A stretch of DNA of 64,000 bases from an uncultured Chryseobacterium sp. (GTDB lineage Bacteria > Bacteroidota > Bacteroidia > Flavobacteriales > Weeksellaceae), in the NCBI RefSeq assembly GCF_936933875.1, contig NZ_CAKZIK010000030.1, positions 1 through 64,000 on the forward strand. The letters run 5' to 3'. The notes beneath the pieces are model-generated. The model saw nothing but the letters and a program-made list of their open reading frames with translations. It made no database searches and was not told where the DNA came from. Every line of letters starts with the position of its first letter. Within the stretch, counting starts at the first letter, position 1. The position numbers and the translations under genes are program-made. Of the stretch, positions 26,069 to 34,805 are shown piece by piece.

Positions 26069-26683
26069 TTAGTATTTTGAAGTATCGACAGTTCCTGTCT
26101 TATCTTCAATAGTGTAATTCAAAGCCTTTGCCAAAACGAAAATATTGTTGAGATTTTCTAAAAGCTGTTTTCTGCCTTCGCTTCTTAAACGGTTTTGATC
26201 GACCGTTTTGTAAGCATTGTCTTTGGCTGTTTTTGTAATTTTCTGAAGGTCTTTTTCATCAAACCTGTTAAAAAACGAATCGTCCATCGATTGGATTTCA
26301 ACACTCGGTGTAATTTTGATGTCTGCAGAAGGAAGTTCGGAAATTATAAGCTTTTTGTTGATGCTATCCACATCCAGTTTCATTTTATTTAAATCATAAG
26401 AAACCTGGGCATTGGTTTTGGTAAAAGTGATGATTTCCTTTTCCATGGGTGGAAGTAAACCGCCGCCTAAAAGTTCGGAAGTCATTTTCGTTTTCTGCAT
26501 GCTCGAAAAATCCTGTTCCATCACCACCATTTTATTCATTTTTTTAATTTGATTGGTGATGATGTAGAAATCGTTCTGCGTTTTCTCTTTATCTGAACTG
26601 AAAATTCCCTTCAAAACAAAAAACAGGAGCAATGTTAAGATTACTCCTGCGATAAACGATAATATGATATTTCTGTTTTTCAA
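26069..26683 (-). CDS. DUF4230 family membrane-anchored protein
   Basis: A 204-residue protein with one N-terminal transmembrane span (IILSFIAGVILTLLLFFVL) and a soluble domain outside the membrane. The block KMVVMEQDF, then ITFTKTNAQVSYDLNKMKLDVDS and the C-terminal helix KTAKDNAYKTVDQNRLRSEGR match the DUF4230 family. The function is unknown. It starts two bases after the thioredoxin-like gene stop. Confidence 0.85.
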   Translation of the reverse strand: MKNRNIILSFIAGVILTLLLFFVLKGIFSSDKEKTQNDFYIITNQIKKMNKMVVMEQDFSSMQKTKMTSELLGGGLLPPMEKEIITFTKTNAQVSYDLNKMKLDVDSINKKLIISELPSADIKITPSVEIQSMDDSFFNRFDEKDLQKITKTAKDNAYKTVDQNRLRSEGRKQLLENLNNIFVLAKALNYTIEDKTGTVDTSKY

Positions 26684-26685
26684 AA

Positions 26686-27258
26686 TTATTTTTTAAAGAT
26701 TTCTCCAATAACGCTTCCGTGGTTGTCTTTTTTGATGATTTCTAATAAATCCCTTTCAAGGAAGCCTGTTTTAGGGAATTCAATAATTCTGCCAATTTCT
26801 TTTCCGTATTTTTTTACTATAATGGTAGGAACTTTTTGGATGTTGTAAAGACCTTCTTCACCATTGGGAGCTTCTTTCTTTCTGTTTACCGCAATAATGG
26901 TGAGTTTTGCATCAGGATAATCTACTGCTTCCAAAATTTTCATCAAACGTGGAAATTCGCGGTGGCTGTCTTCGCACCAGGTTCCTAAAAAAGTTACAAT
27001 TTGGTAAGAATTGAGTTTTTCTTTTTTCAGTTCAGCAACAGAAGTTTCATCAATTTTATATTCGTCGTGTTCCTTTGTGTACCAATCGCTGAAAGGAGTT
27101 TTATGAAACTGATCTATGGTTTGAGTTCCCAAAAGCATCGAACCGTCGTTTTGTGTTTCCACTTGTCTGTTTACGACAACTTTTTGTGCCTCGCATGACT
27201 GTAAAGCCAATAAGGAAATTGCTGCAAATGATATTGTGAAAATTATTTTTTTCATCAT
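26686..27258 (-). CDS. Thioredoxin-family lipoprotein with a single active-site cysteine
   Basis: About 190 residues from the ATG at 27258. The signal peptide ends in LLALQSC, a good lipobox. The thioredoxin fold shows VTFLGTWCEDSHREFP in place of WCxxC: the second cysteine is replaced by Ser, so it cannot form the usual disulfide. The cis-Pro region is QKVPTIIV. It probably resides in the periplasm or outer membrane, perhaps as a binding or monothiol protein. It is tightly packed after the NTP pyrophosphohydrolase gene. Confidence 0.85.
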   Translation of the reverse strand: MMKKIIFTISFAAISLLALQSCEAQKVVVNRQVETQNDGSMLLGTQTIDQFHKTPFSDWYTKEHDEYKIDETSVAELKKEKLNSYQIVTFLGTWCEDSHREFPRLMKILEAVDYPDAKLTIIAVNRKKEAPNGEEGLYNIQKVPTIIVKKYGKEIGRIIEFPKTGFLERDLLEIIKKDNHGSVIGEIFKK

Positions 27259-27262
27259 TGAA

Positions 27263-27730
27263 TTATTTTTCAAGAATTGACTGTAAATCGGCAGGAGAGT
27301 AGTATTTGTTTTTCAACACTTTATTATCGGAAGTTCGGTGAACATTAATTTTATCTCCAGAAGCTTCAGCGTACGCTTCCTGACCTTTTTCTTTGTAAAA
27401 TTCAATCGTTTCGTCTGCTTCCTGTTGTGTTGCACAGGCTTTTGACATATTTGATCTTTGAACTTCGTTAAAAAGTGTCACAAATTTTTCGCCCAAACCG
27501 AATTCTAAAACCGCGCCGCTCAAAACGTACTGCAAATCACAAAGTGCATCTGCAACTTCTACGATATTATTGTCTGCAATGGCTTGTTTAAGTTCGTTAA
27601 GTTCTTCCTGTAGAAGTTCAACACGAAGTTCGCATCTTTCCTTTGATGGGATTTGCGGCGTATCTAAAATGGGTGCATTAAAAGTTTTGTGAAATTCAGC
27701 AACCTGATTCAGTGAATCAATCTTTTCCAT
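27263..27730 (-). CDS. MazG-like/PRA-PH family nucleoside triphosphate pyrophosphohydrolase
   Basis: About 155 residues, all alpha-helical. The metal-binding EExxE and ExxD motifs are visible as QEELNELKQAI and VEVADALCDLQYV. Such enzymes hydrolyse NTPs to NMP and pyrophosphate, in part as housecleaning of non-canonical nucleotides. The ATG at 27730 (MEKIDSLNQVAEFHKTF) is chosen because the longer version would run through the -7 promoter box. It heads a run with the thioredoxin-like, DUF4230 and 60-residue genes. Confidence 0.85.
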   Translation of the reverse strand: MEKIDSLNQVAEFHKTFNAPILDTPQIPSKERCELRVELLQEELNELKQAIADNNIVEVADALCDLQYVLSGAVLEFGLGEKFVTLFNEVQRSNMSKACATQQEADETIEFYKEKGQEAYAEASGDKINVHRTSDNKVLKNKYYSPADLQSILEK

Positions 27731-27746
27731 TAAATTTTTATTTGAG

Positions 27747-27754
27747 CAAATATA
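27747..27754 (-). promoter_or_regulatory. -7 promoter element for the pyrophosphohydrolase operon
   Basis: TATATTTG on the minus strand, 16 bases upstream of the ATG at 27730. Confidence 0.55.
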
Positions 27755-27755
27755 A

Positions 27756-27781
27756 AAAAAAGCACCAAAAGAGATGCTTTT
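27756..27781 (-). terminator. Terminator of the acyl-CoA dehydrogenase gene
   Basis: AAAAGCA and TGCTTTT pair around a 10-base loop, followed by Ts on the minus strand; the gene stop is at 27803. Confidence 0.6.
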
Positions 27782-27802
27782 CAAAATATGTTTTGTTGTT
27801 TG

Positions 27803-28942
27803 TTACGAAGTAATATCGCGACCGATAACCAATCTCTGGATTTCTGAAGTTCCTTCTCCAATCGTACACAGTTTAGAATCTCTGTAATACTTTTCAGCAG
27901 GGAAATCTTTAGTATAACCATAACCTCCGAAGATTTGAAGTGCGTTGTTCGAAATTCTTACACAAGCTTCAGAAGCGTACAGTTTTGCCATTGCACCTTC
28001 TCTTGTCATTTTTTTCTTGCCGTTTTTCAAGGTAGAAGCTCTTTGAATCAACAATTCAGCTGCATCAATTTCTGTTGCCATATCTGCAAGCATGAAATTA
28101 ATCGCTTGGAAATCCGAAATTGGTCTTCCGAACTGCTGTCTTTCTTTAGCATATTTTAAAGCCGCTTTGTAAGCACCTCTTGCAATTCCTAAACTTAAAG
28201 CCGCAATAGAAATTCTACCGCCGTCCAAAATTTTCATGGCCTGTTTGAAACCTTCTCCAACTTCACCCAATCTGTGGGAATCGGGAACTCTTACGTTATC
28301 AAAAATAAGTTCTGCGGTTTCGGAAGCGCGCATTCCCAATTTGTTTTCTTTTTTACCTGAAGAAAATCCTGGCATTCCTTTTTCCAAAACGAAAGCTGTG
28401 GAATTATTTTTTGCGCCTTTTTCACCTGTTCTTGTCATGACAACAGCAATGTCTCCTGAAATAGCGTGCGTGATGAAATTTTTCGCCCCGTTGATAATCC
28501 ATTCATCACCTTCTTTGACAGCGGTTGTGCTCATTCCACCAGAATCAGAACCTGTATTGTGCTCTGTTAATCCCCAAGCTCCGATCACTTTTCCGGAAGC
28601 CAACTGTGGAAGCCATTTGTGGCGCTGTTCTTCCGTTCCAAATTCATAAATATGATTCGTACACAACGAATTATGTGCTGCAACTGAAAGTCCGATAGAC
28701 GGGTCAACCTGAGAAATTTCATCCAAAACCGCCACGTATTCATGGTAACCTAAACCGGAACCGCCATATTCTTCAGGAATTACAATGCCCATAAAACCCA
28801 TTTCACCCAACTGATGAAAAAGTTCTACAGGGAAAGTTTGACTTTCATCCCAATCCATAATATTCGGTCTGATGTTTTTTTCGGCAAAATCCTTAGCGGT
28901 TTCTGCTACCATTTTCAGGTTATCCAAAGTAGGTGTGTCCAT
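27803..28942 (-). CDS. Acyl-CoA dehydrogenase
   Basis: About 379 residues from ATG 28942 (MDTPTLDNLKMVAETAKDFA). FAD-binding and substrate motifs of the family are present: WGLTEHNTGSDSGGMST, ITHAISGDIAVV, RQQFGRPISDFQAI, QIFGGYGYTKDFPAEKYYRD and the C-terminal GEGTSEIQRLVIGR, which includes the catalytic Glu region. The enzyme oxidises acyl-CoA thioesters, passing electrons to electron-transfer flavoprotein. The chain-length or branched substrate cannot be fixed; the sequence is close to short-chain/butyryl-type enzymes. Its own promoter and terminator make it monocistronic. Confidence 0.93.
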   Translation of the reverse strand: MDTPTLDNLKMVAETAKDFAEKNIRPNIMDWDESQTFPVELFHQLGEMGFMGIVIPEEYGGSGLGYHEYVAVLDEISQVDPSIGLSVAAHNSLCTNHIYEFGTEEQRHKWLPQLASGKVIGAWGLTEHNTGSDSGGMSTTAVKEGDEWIINGAKNFITHAISGDIAVVMTRTGEKGAKNNSTAFVLEKGMPGFSSGKKENKLGMRASETAELIFDNVRVPDSHRLGEVGEGFKQAMKILDGGRISIAALSLGIARGAYKAALKYAKERQQFGRPISDFQAINFMLADMATEIDAAELLIQRASTLKNGKKKMTREGAMAKLYASEACVRISNNALQIFGGYGYTKDFPAEKYYRDSKLCTIGEGTSEIQRLVIGRDITS

Positions 28943-28959
28943 TATAAATTTAATTTTCT

Positions 28960-28967
28960 CAAATATA
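28960..28967 (-). promoter_or_regulatory. -7 promoter element for acyl-CoA dehydrogenase
   Basis: TATATTTG on the minus strand, 17 bases upstream of the ATG at 28942. It supports this start over the upstream one at 29026. Confidence 0.55.
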
Positions 28968-29057
28968 CATTTTTTGTATTTATCACCATTGAGGAGATGT
29001 GGATAACTCATCGTGATATTTAACATAAAAAAATTAACAACTTGAAGGTGAAAAACT

Positions 29058-29065
29058 TACATTTG
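29058..29065 (+). promoter_or_regulatory. -7 promoter element for the secreted nuclease gene
   Basis: TACATTTG, full consensus match, 19 bases before the ATG at 29085. Confidence 0.5.
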
Positions 29066-29084
29066 CCGTCTTATCATTTTGTGT

Positions 29085-30368
29085 ATGAAAAAACTTCTAT
29101 TTTCTTTATCATTTTTACCGGCTTTACTATTCGCACAAGGGACGTATTATTTCGGTACCGAAGGTTTGTCAGGCTATGCACTGAAGACCAAACTTCATGA
29201 AATTATTTCGAAGAGCAATTATAACTGGAATTACGACAGTGATCTTCGTGATATTTATGCAACAACCGATGTTGACAAGTATTATGAGAACAATAATACG
29301 TTTCTGGATATCTACTCAGAAAATCCAACCGGACCGGATAAAAAGGAGTTTTCCACTTTGGATACTCAGGTTTTTTCTTATCCAATAGTCGGAACGGGAG
29401 CTGCAGGTGAAGGAAGCGCACTCAACAGAGAGCATATTGTTCCACAGGCTACGTTTAATTCGGATTATCCCATGTATTCCGATGTTCATTTTGTAATTCC
29501 TGCAGATGCAAAAATTAATCAGCTTCGTAATTATTACCCTTATGGCATTTCGAAAACAAATGCTTCTGAACTACATTATACTTTTTCCAACACCTCTAAA
29601 ATTGGAAATAGATTAAACCCGGGAACCGAATACAGAGGCCGGGTCTATGAGCCGATTCCGGAGTTTCGTGGTGATATTGCAAGAATGATTCTTTATTTCG
29701 TTGTTCGTTATGAGAGCAAACTTTCAGGTTTTAAATCTGAAATTTATTATTCATCAACAACTCAAAACCCCACTACCGATGTTAGTACTTTGGATGGAAC
29801 TTTGGAAAGGGCTTTGGATCCATGGTTTTTACAGCAGCTTTTGCAATGGAATACTCAAGATCCGGTTTCTCAACGAGAAATTGACAGAAATAACGAGGTT
29901 TACAACATTCAGAAAAACCGAAACCCTTTTATTGATCATCCGGAATGGGTAGATCTAATTTGGAATCAAACTGTTGATGGTGTAGTTCCAAATGCACCTA
30001 CTAATCTAGCTTTTACGCAAAGTGGCGCTCATTTTATTACTGTAAATTGGTCTCCTTCTGTAAGTGCTGACGTTATTGGCTATAAAGTTTATGTTGATGG
30101 AGCTTTAGTTGGCTCTACGAAAACTACAGATTTTACTTTAGATCATCTTTCGGCTTCTACTTCTTATAACATTACCGTAAAGGCATATGATAATGGGTAT
30201 TTGCTGTCTTCGGACAGTAATGTAATTTCTGCAACTACATTGGCTTCAGATTCTTATGCAAAGGATTTAATGATTACCAAATATATTGAAGGTACAACCG
30301 ATTCCAATGCAAAAATCTTCAATAATGCTATCGAGATTACCAATAACAGGTCATGCAGTAAATCTTAA
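29085..30368 (+). CDS. Secreted endonuclease I family protein, 5' part of a frameshifted gene
   Basis: About 427 residues in this frame. A signal peptide (MKKLLFSLSFLPALLFAQ) is followed by an endonuclease I domain with NREHIVPQATFN, which has the catalytic His of this His-Me nuclease family, and NQLRNYYPYG. A fibronectin type III domain covers about residues 305-390 (PTNLAFTQSGAHFITVNWSP). The frame then runs into a lamin-tail-like domain and breaks at about 30342-30346, ending in unrelated RSCSKS. The rest of that domain and a T9SS sorting domain continue in another frame. Whether this is a true mutation or a sequencing error cannot be told here. Confidence 0.8.
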   Translation: MKKLLFSLSFLPALLFAQGTYYFGTEGLSGYALKTKLHEIISKSNYNWNYDSDLRDIYATTDVDKYYENNNTFLDIYSENPTGPDKKEFSTLDTQVFSYPIVGTGAAGEGSALNREHIVPQATFNSDYPMYSDVHFVIPADAKINQLRNYYPYGISKTNASELHYTFSNTSKIGNRLNPGTEYRGRVYEPIPEFRGDIARMILYFVVRYESKLSGFKSEIYYSSTTQNPTTDVSTLDGTLERALDPWFLQQLLQWNTQDPVSQREIDRNNEVYNIQKNRNPFIDHPEWVDLIWNQTVDGVVPNAPTNLAFTQSGAHFITVNWSPSVSADVIGYKVYVDGALVGSTKTTDFTLDHLSASTSYNITVKAYDNGYLLSSDSNVISATTLASDSYAKDLMITKYIEGTTDSNAKIFNNAIEITNNRSCSKS

Positions 30369-31002
30369 CAATTACAAGCTTAATATTCAGACTTACGATT
30401 ATTCAACTGGAAACTATTATTTTTCAGATTCTTATGAGTTGGAAGGAACCGCAGCTCCCGGTGAAACTTTTGTAGTGATGAATCCCGAAGCAAGTTTACC
30501 TTGCTATTCTGTTTCACAGGCGAAGTTTGTAACTGCAGCTCCTCCGATGATGTACACAGGAACCCAATATATTGAACTTGCCTATAAAAGTACCGCTGTT
30601 GATGTTGTTGGTACTAAAGATATGTTGAATGCTAATAATAATGTTTCGCTTTACAGATTGACTTCAGTTACTCATCCTACTACAACATTTAACTCTTCCG
30701 AATGGCAGAGCTACAGTACGAACTATTGTGAAAATCTTGGTGTTTTAGCAGCTCAGCATGTTGTAATTGCCGGAAATGAAATACGTTTGTATCCAAATCC
30801 TGTTTCGGAAGGAAATCTTTTTGCGAAAGGAGAGGATGTGCAGAAAATTTCGAAAGCGCAGATTTATGATGTTTCCGGAAAATTAATTTCTGAGGAAAAT
30901 TCACCTTTCAAAACCAAAAAATCTATTGACGTAAGTCAGTTGAAAGCTGGCGTTTATCTTCTTGTGTTGGATGGAAAATCATTCAGATTTATCAAAAAAT
31001 AA
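30346..31002 (+). pseudogene. C-terminal part of the frameshifted nuclease (lamin-tail-like domain and T9SS sorting domain)
   Basis: From TGHAVNLNNYKL this frame continues the lamin-tail-like domain begun in the previous entry, then ends in a type A T9SS sorting domain: IRLYPNPVSEGN, DVSGKLISEE and LKAGVYLLVLDGKSFRFIKK. The reading frame is +1 relative to the nuclease, so one surplus base near a short A run would rejoin them. A nearby in-frame ATG at 30286 would add residues that do not belong to the domain. As found, the sorting signal is detached from the nuclease, which would impair secretion. Confidence 0.7.
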
Positions 31003-31091
31003 TTAGCGCAAAAACTTATTTCAAAATTTATAAGCAATAAAGCTAATATTTTAAAATATAATCGAAATCGCTAATTTTTTAGTTTATAATT

Positions 31092-31125
31092 AAAATAACT
31101 TATATCTTCGGGTATAAGTTATTTT
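31092..31125. promoter_or_regulatory. 13-bp inverted repeat upstream of the SatD-like gene, candidate operator
   Basis: AAAATAACTTATA (31092-31104) and TATAAGTTATTTT (31113-31125) are perfect inverted arms separated by TCTTCGGG. The repeat sits in the -33 region of the promoter whose -7 element is at 31129. The next gene encodes its own helix-turn-helix, so autoregulation is a natural guess. Confidence 0.55.
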
Positions 31126-31128
31126 GAT

Positions 31129-31136
31129 TATATTTG
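31129..31136 (+). promoter_or_regulatory. -7 promoter element immediately before the SatD-like gene
   Basis: TATATTTG ends four bases upstream of the ATG at 31141, so transcription would start at or very near the start codon. Confidence 0.55.
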
Positions 31137-31140
31137 TACC

Positions 31141-31743
31141 ATGAAAGCGGTAATTACAGGCGACATTGTAAAATCTCAGGATTTCGATACTGAAGTATGG
31201 CACAATGCGCTAAAAGAAGCTTTAGCCAACGAAAAAGAAGAAAACTGGGAAATTTATCGCGGAGATGAATTTCAGGTTTTGGTGGACGATGCTGCAGATG
31301 CTTTTCTGAAACTAATGCAGATTAAGGCCAAAATCAAAAAAATTCAGGATTTGGATGTTCGGATGTCAATTGGTCTTGGGATGCAGGATTTCAAAGGCGG
31401 TAAAGTTTCAGAATCGAATGGAAGTGCTTTCGTCAATTCCGGTCGAAATCTCGACAAACTCAAGTCAGAAAAAATAAATCTCGGTATTCATTCTGCCAAC
31501 GAAGATTTTGATGAAACCATGAATCTCGTTTTCAGTTGGCTTAGTCTCGTAACCGACAATTGGTCGATAGTTTCCGCAGAAATTATGGATATTTTTCTTC
31601 AGGATTCAGCTCTTAATCAGGAAGACGTAGCCAAAAAACTCAATATAACACAATCGTCTGTTTCGCAACGTCTGAAACGCGCCAATTACGACCTCATCAC
31701 AGAAACCGACAAATATTTCCGAAAAAAAGTAGCCGCACTGTAA
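31141..31743 (+). CDS. SatD-like protein with C-terminal helix-turn-helix
   Basis: A 200-residue protein. The N-terminal 120 residues (AVITGDIVKS, YRGDEFQVLVDDAADAF, SIGLGM) resemble the SatD family, related to the nucleotide-cyclase fold by the GDxF-type pattern. The C-terminal LNQEDVAKKLNITQSSVSQRLKRA is a clear helix-turn-helix. It is followed after one base by a DUF3307 membrane protein, a pairing I recall from other bacteria. The function is unknown; the HTH and the inverted repeat upstream suggest it regulates its own operon. Confidence 0.8.
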   Translation: MKAVITGDIVKSQDFDTEVWHNALKEALANEKEENWEIYRGDEFQVLVDDAADAFLKLMQIKAKIKKIQDLDVRMSIGLGMQDFKGGKVSESNGSAFVNSGRNLDKLKSEKINLGIHSANEDFDETMNLVFSWLSLVTDNWSIVSAEIMDIFLQDSALNQEDVAKKLNITQSSVSQRLKRANYDLITETDKYFRKKVAAL

Positions 31744-31744
31744 C

Positions 31745-32446
31745 ATGATTTTCACCAAACTCATATTAGCACATTTACTTGGGGATTTCTTGTTCCAACC
31801 GAATTCTTGGGTAGCTGATAAAGAGAAGAAAAAGGAGAAAAGTTTTTATCTGTATCTGCATGTTCTGATTCATTTCGCGTTAACCTTTATCTTTCTGTGG
31901 GACATCAAATTATGGTGGATTGCTGCAATTGTTGCCGTAACACATTTCTTTACTGATTGGGCAAAACTGAGCTTTCAAAATCCAAAAACAAAAAGAACCT
32001 GGTTTTTTGTCGACCAACTCTTACATATCGCAGTCATCGCGGGAGTTTCGTTCTGGTATTTCCCGAATTTTTACTTCACGGATATTTTCACTGAACCGGT
32101 TTTGAGGATTTTAGCGGGAGCGTTATTTTTAACGGTTCCAAGTTCCATTATCATTAAAACTTTAATCACGATTTGGACGCCAAATCCAACCGAGAAAACC
32201 AATATTCAAACCGATTCTTTAGCCAACGCAGGAAAATACATCGGGATTTTGGAAAGATTGCTGGTTTTCGTATTCATCATCGTGAATCATTGGGAAGGAG
32301 TAGGATTTATGATTGCCGCAAAATCTGTTTTCAGATTCAGCGATTTGGCGGAAGCAAAACAGCGGAAACTTACAGAATATGTTTTGATAGGAACTTTACT
32401 GAGTTTCGGTATCGCTATTTTAACCGGAATTTTGGTTAAGCTTTAA
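31745..32446 (+). CDS. DUF3307 family membrane protein
   Basis: A 233-residue protein with about six hydrophobic spans. The N-terminus LILAHLLGDFLFQPNSWVADK carries the acidic-histidine pattern (HLLGDF...Q) of DUF3307, and AVTHFFTDWAKL is a second conserved block. These His/Asp motifs within membrane spans hint at a metal-dependent membrane enzyme, but none is demonstrated. It is translationally coupled to the SatD-like gene. Confidence 0.85.
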   Translation: MIFTKLILAHLLGDFLFQPNSWVADKEKKKEKSFYLYLHVLIHFALTFIFLWDIKLWWIAAIVAVTHFFTDWAKLSFQNPKTKRTWFFVDQLLHIAVIAGVSFWYFPNFYFTDIFTEPVLRILAGALFLTVPSSIIIKTLITIWTPNPTEKTNIQTDSLANAGKYIGILERLLVFVFIIVNHWEGVGFMIAAKSVFRFSDLAEAKQRKLTEYVLIGTLLSFGIAILTGILVKL

Positions 32447-32514
32447 AAACTTAAAAGAATAAAATTTAATAAAAGTAAAACGGAAGACGAAAGTTTTCCT
32501 AAAAGAAAGAAAAA

Positions 32515-33237
32515 ATGAGTCAAAAAGGAGCAATGCTTTATGAAGGTAAAGCAAAACAGGTGTTTGAAACCGACAATCAGGATGAGGTTGTAGTGCGTTT
32601 CAAAGATGATGCAACGGCTTTTAATGCACAGAAAAGAGGCAGTGTAGATTTGAAAGGCGAAATGAACAACGCCATTACTACTTTAATTTTCGAATATCTG
32701 AACGATAAGGGAATTCCAACGCATTTCATCAAAAAAATCGACGAAAGAGAACAGTTGGTAAAAAAAGTGAACATTATTCCTTTGGAAATGGTGGTTCGCA
32801 ACTATTCTGCGGGAAGTATGGCGCAAAGACTGGGTGTGGAAGAAGGCATAAAATCGCCGGTAACCATTTTCGATATTTGTTATAAAAAAGACGAATTGGG
32901 CGACCCTTTGATTAATGATCATCACGCAGTTTTTCTTGGAGCTGCAACGTATGAAGAACTGGATGAAATGTACGAACTGACTTCCGACATCAATGAAATC
33001 CTTATCGATTTATTCGACAAAATGAATATTATTTTGGTTGATTTCAAAATTGAATTAGGAAAAACATCCGACGGTAAAATTGTTTTGGCAGACGAAATTT
33101 CTCCGGACACTTGCAGACTTTGGGATAAAGATACCATGAAGAAGCTTGATAAAGACCGTTTCAGAAGAGATTTGGGCGAAGTTACCGAAGCTTATGTAGA
33201 AATTTATAACCGTTTGAAAGCGGTACTTAACAAATAA
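32515..33237 (+). CDS. purC: Phosphoribosylaminoimidazole-succinocarboxamide synthase
   Basis: PurC joins aspartate to carboxyaminoimidazole ribotide with ATP in de novo purine synthesis. The 240-residue length is typical. [18 protein letters not shown] opens the ATP-grasp-like domain, [19 protein letters not shown] and [18 protein letters not shown] are the diagnostic motifs. It is followed by purF after 24 bases in the same direction, so the two form a purine operon. No clear promoter or PurR-like operator was identified upstream. Confidence 0.97.
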   Translation: MSQKGAMLYEGKAKQVFETDNQDEVVVRFKDDATAFNAQKRGSVDLKGEMNNAITTLIFEYLNDKGIPTHFIKKIDEREQLVKKVNIIPLEMVVRNYSAGSMAQRLGVEEGIKSPVTIFDICYKKDELGDPLINDHHAVFLGAATYEELDEMYELTSDINEILIDLFDKMNIILVDFKIELGKTSDGKIVLADEISPDTCRLWDKDTMKKLDKDRFRRDLGEVTEAYVEIYNRLKAVLNK

Positions 33238-33261
33238 AAATTTCCGTACGAAAACGTAAAA

Positions 33262-34752
33262 ATGAAAGATTTACAACAACACCGGGAAAATTATTTAAAT
33301 CAGTTTAAAACAAGAACTTACGGCAGAAATTTTCTGAAGCAGGAAGATGTTTTCGATGTTCCGAGTGAGGAATGCGGTATTTTCGGGATGTATTCTGAAG
33401 CAGATTTGGATACTTTTTCGCTGTCTCAATTTGGGCTTTTCGCCTTGCAGCATCGCGGACAGGAAGCTTGCGGAATTTCTGTGATGAACAACGGGAAAAT
33501 CCATAATATAAAGGATGAAGGTTTGGTTTTGGATGTGTACAAGAACATCAGAGAGCCGGAAACCTTTATGGGAAATTCGGCGATTGGTCATACGAGATAC
33601 ACGACTGCAGGAGACAAAAAGAAATATAATTTTCAGCCATTTTTTGCAAAGAACGAATACGACCAAATCATCCTTTCCATAGCACATAACGGAAATTTAA
33701 CGAACGCGGCAGAACTGAAAAGAGAAATGGAAGAAGAAGGCGTTGTTTTTAAAGCAACTTCCGATTCAGAAGTTATTTTAAGACTCATTCAGAAAAACCT
33801 CGATTTAGGTTTGCGTGGTGCCATTAAAGAAACCATGGAAAAAATTGAAGGCGCTTATTCTGTGGTCGGAATGACGAGGAACAAATTCTTTGCTTTTCGG
33901 GATTTCCACGGGATTCGTCCTTTGGTTTTGGGCGCAATTGATGAGAAAACATTCGTTGTGGCTTCCGAATCTGTTGCTTTGGACGCAGTAGGAGCTCAAT
34001 ATGTAAGAGATATTTTGCCAGGCGAAATTATTTACACCAACGAAAATGAGGAAGGGCTTCAAAGTTTCCTTGTAAAAGAAGATTGTGAACGTAAACTGTG
34101 TGCTTTCGAATATATTTATTTCGCAAGACCAGATTCTACACTTGAAAATATTAATGTTCATGAGATTCGTGAGAAATCAGGGGAAAAAATTTGGGAACAG
34201 TCGCCGGTTGAAGCAGATATTGTGATTGGCGTTCCGGATTCCGGTGTTCCTGCTGCTATTGGTTTTTCCAAAGCTTCGGGAATTCCTTTTCGTCCGGTTC
34301 TGATTAAAAACAGATACATTGGCAGAAGCTTCATTGTTCCAACTCAGGAAATGAGGGAAAGAATAGTGAATCTAAAGTTGAATCCAATAATTTCAGAAAT
34401 AAAGGGAAAAAGAGTAGTAATTATTGACGACTCCATCGTTCGTGGAACTACTTCAAAACGTTTGGTGAAAATTCTTAAAGATGCGGGAGTAAAGGAAATT
34501 CATTTCAGAAGTGTTTCTCCGCCAATCATTGCTCCTTGTTATTTGGGAATTGATACGCCTTCAAAAGACGATTTGATTTCAGCAAACATGAGTGCGGAAC
34601 AACTTCGGAATTATTTGGGAGTGGATTCTTTAGAATTTTTGAGCATTGAAAATCTCATTAAAATTCTGGGTTCACATCAGCACTGTTTCGGATGTTTTAC
34701 GGAAGAGTATCCAGTTCCAGCGGGGCCAAACCCTGATTATACAGATGAATAA
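33262..34752 (+). CDS. purF: Amidophosphoribosyltransferase
   Basis: PurF converts PRPP and glutamine to phosphoribosylamine, the first step of purine synthesis. The 496-residue protein has a leader of 37 residues before the glutaminase nucleophile Cys38 (SEECGIFGMY), suggesting propeptide removal as in Bacillus PurF. The PRPP loop is VVIIDDSIVRGTTSKR. Cysteines in APCYLGID and HCFGCFTEEYP fit ligands of the [4Fe-4S] cluster in that class. It ends 5 bases before a strong hairpin. Confidence 0.97.
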   Translation: MKDLQQHRENYLNQFKTRTYGRNFLKQEDVFDVPSEECGIFGMYSEADLDTFSLSQFGLFALQHRGQEACGISVMNNGKIHNIKDEGLVLDVYKNIREPETFMGNSAIGHTRYTTAGDKKKYNFQPFFAKNEYDQIILSIAHNGNLTNAAELKREMEEEGVVFKATSDSEVILRLIQKNLDLGLRGAIKETMEKIEGAYSVVGMTRNKFFAFRDFHGIRPLVLGAIDEKTFVVASESVALDAVGAQYVRDILPGEIIYTNENEEGLQSFLVKEDCERKLCAFEYIYFARPDSTLENINVHEIREKSGEKIWEQSPVEADIVIGVPDSGVPAAIGFSKASGIPFRPVLIKNRYIGRSFIVPTQEMRERIVNLKLNPIISEIKGKRVVIIDDSIVRGTTSKRLVKILKDAGVKEIHFRSVSPPIIAPCYLGIDTPSKDDLISANMSAEQLRNYLGVDSLEFLSIENLIKILGSHQHCFGCFTEEYPVPAGPNPDYTDE

Positions 34753-34757
34753 ATAAA

Positions 34758-34782
34758 AAAGGTTGAGAATTTCTCAACCTTT
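34758..34782. terminator. Bidirectional terminator between purF and an outer-membrane protein gene
   Basis: AAAGGTTGAGA pairs perfectly with TCTCAACCTTT around ATT; both flanks are A/T-rich. Confidence 0.8.
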
Positions 34783-34805
34783 CTGATATCTAATTTTCTA
34801 CTTTA

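Noticed and set aside
31003..31091. Terminator after the nuclease gene
   Set aside because: Only weak distant complementarity (TTAGCG with CGCTAA); no compact stem was found.
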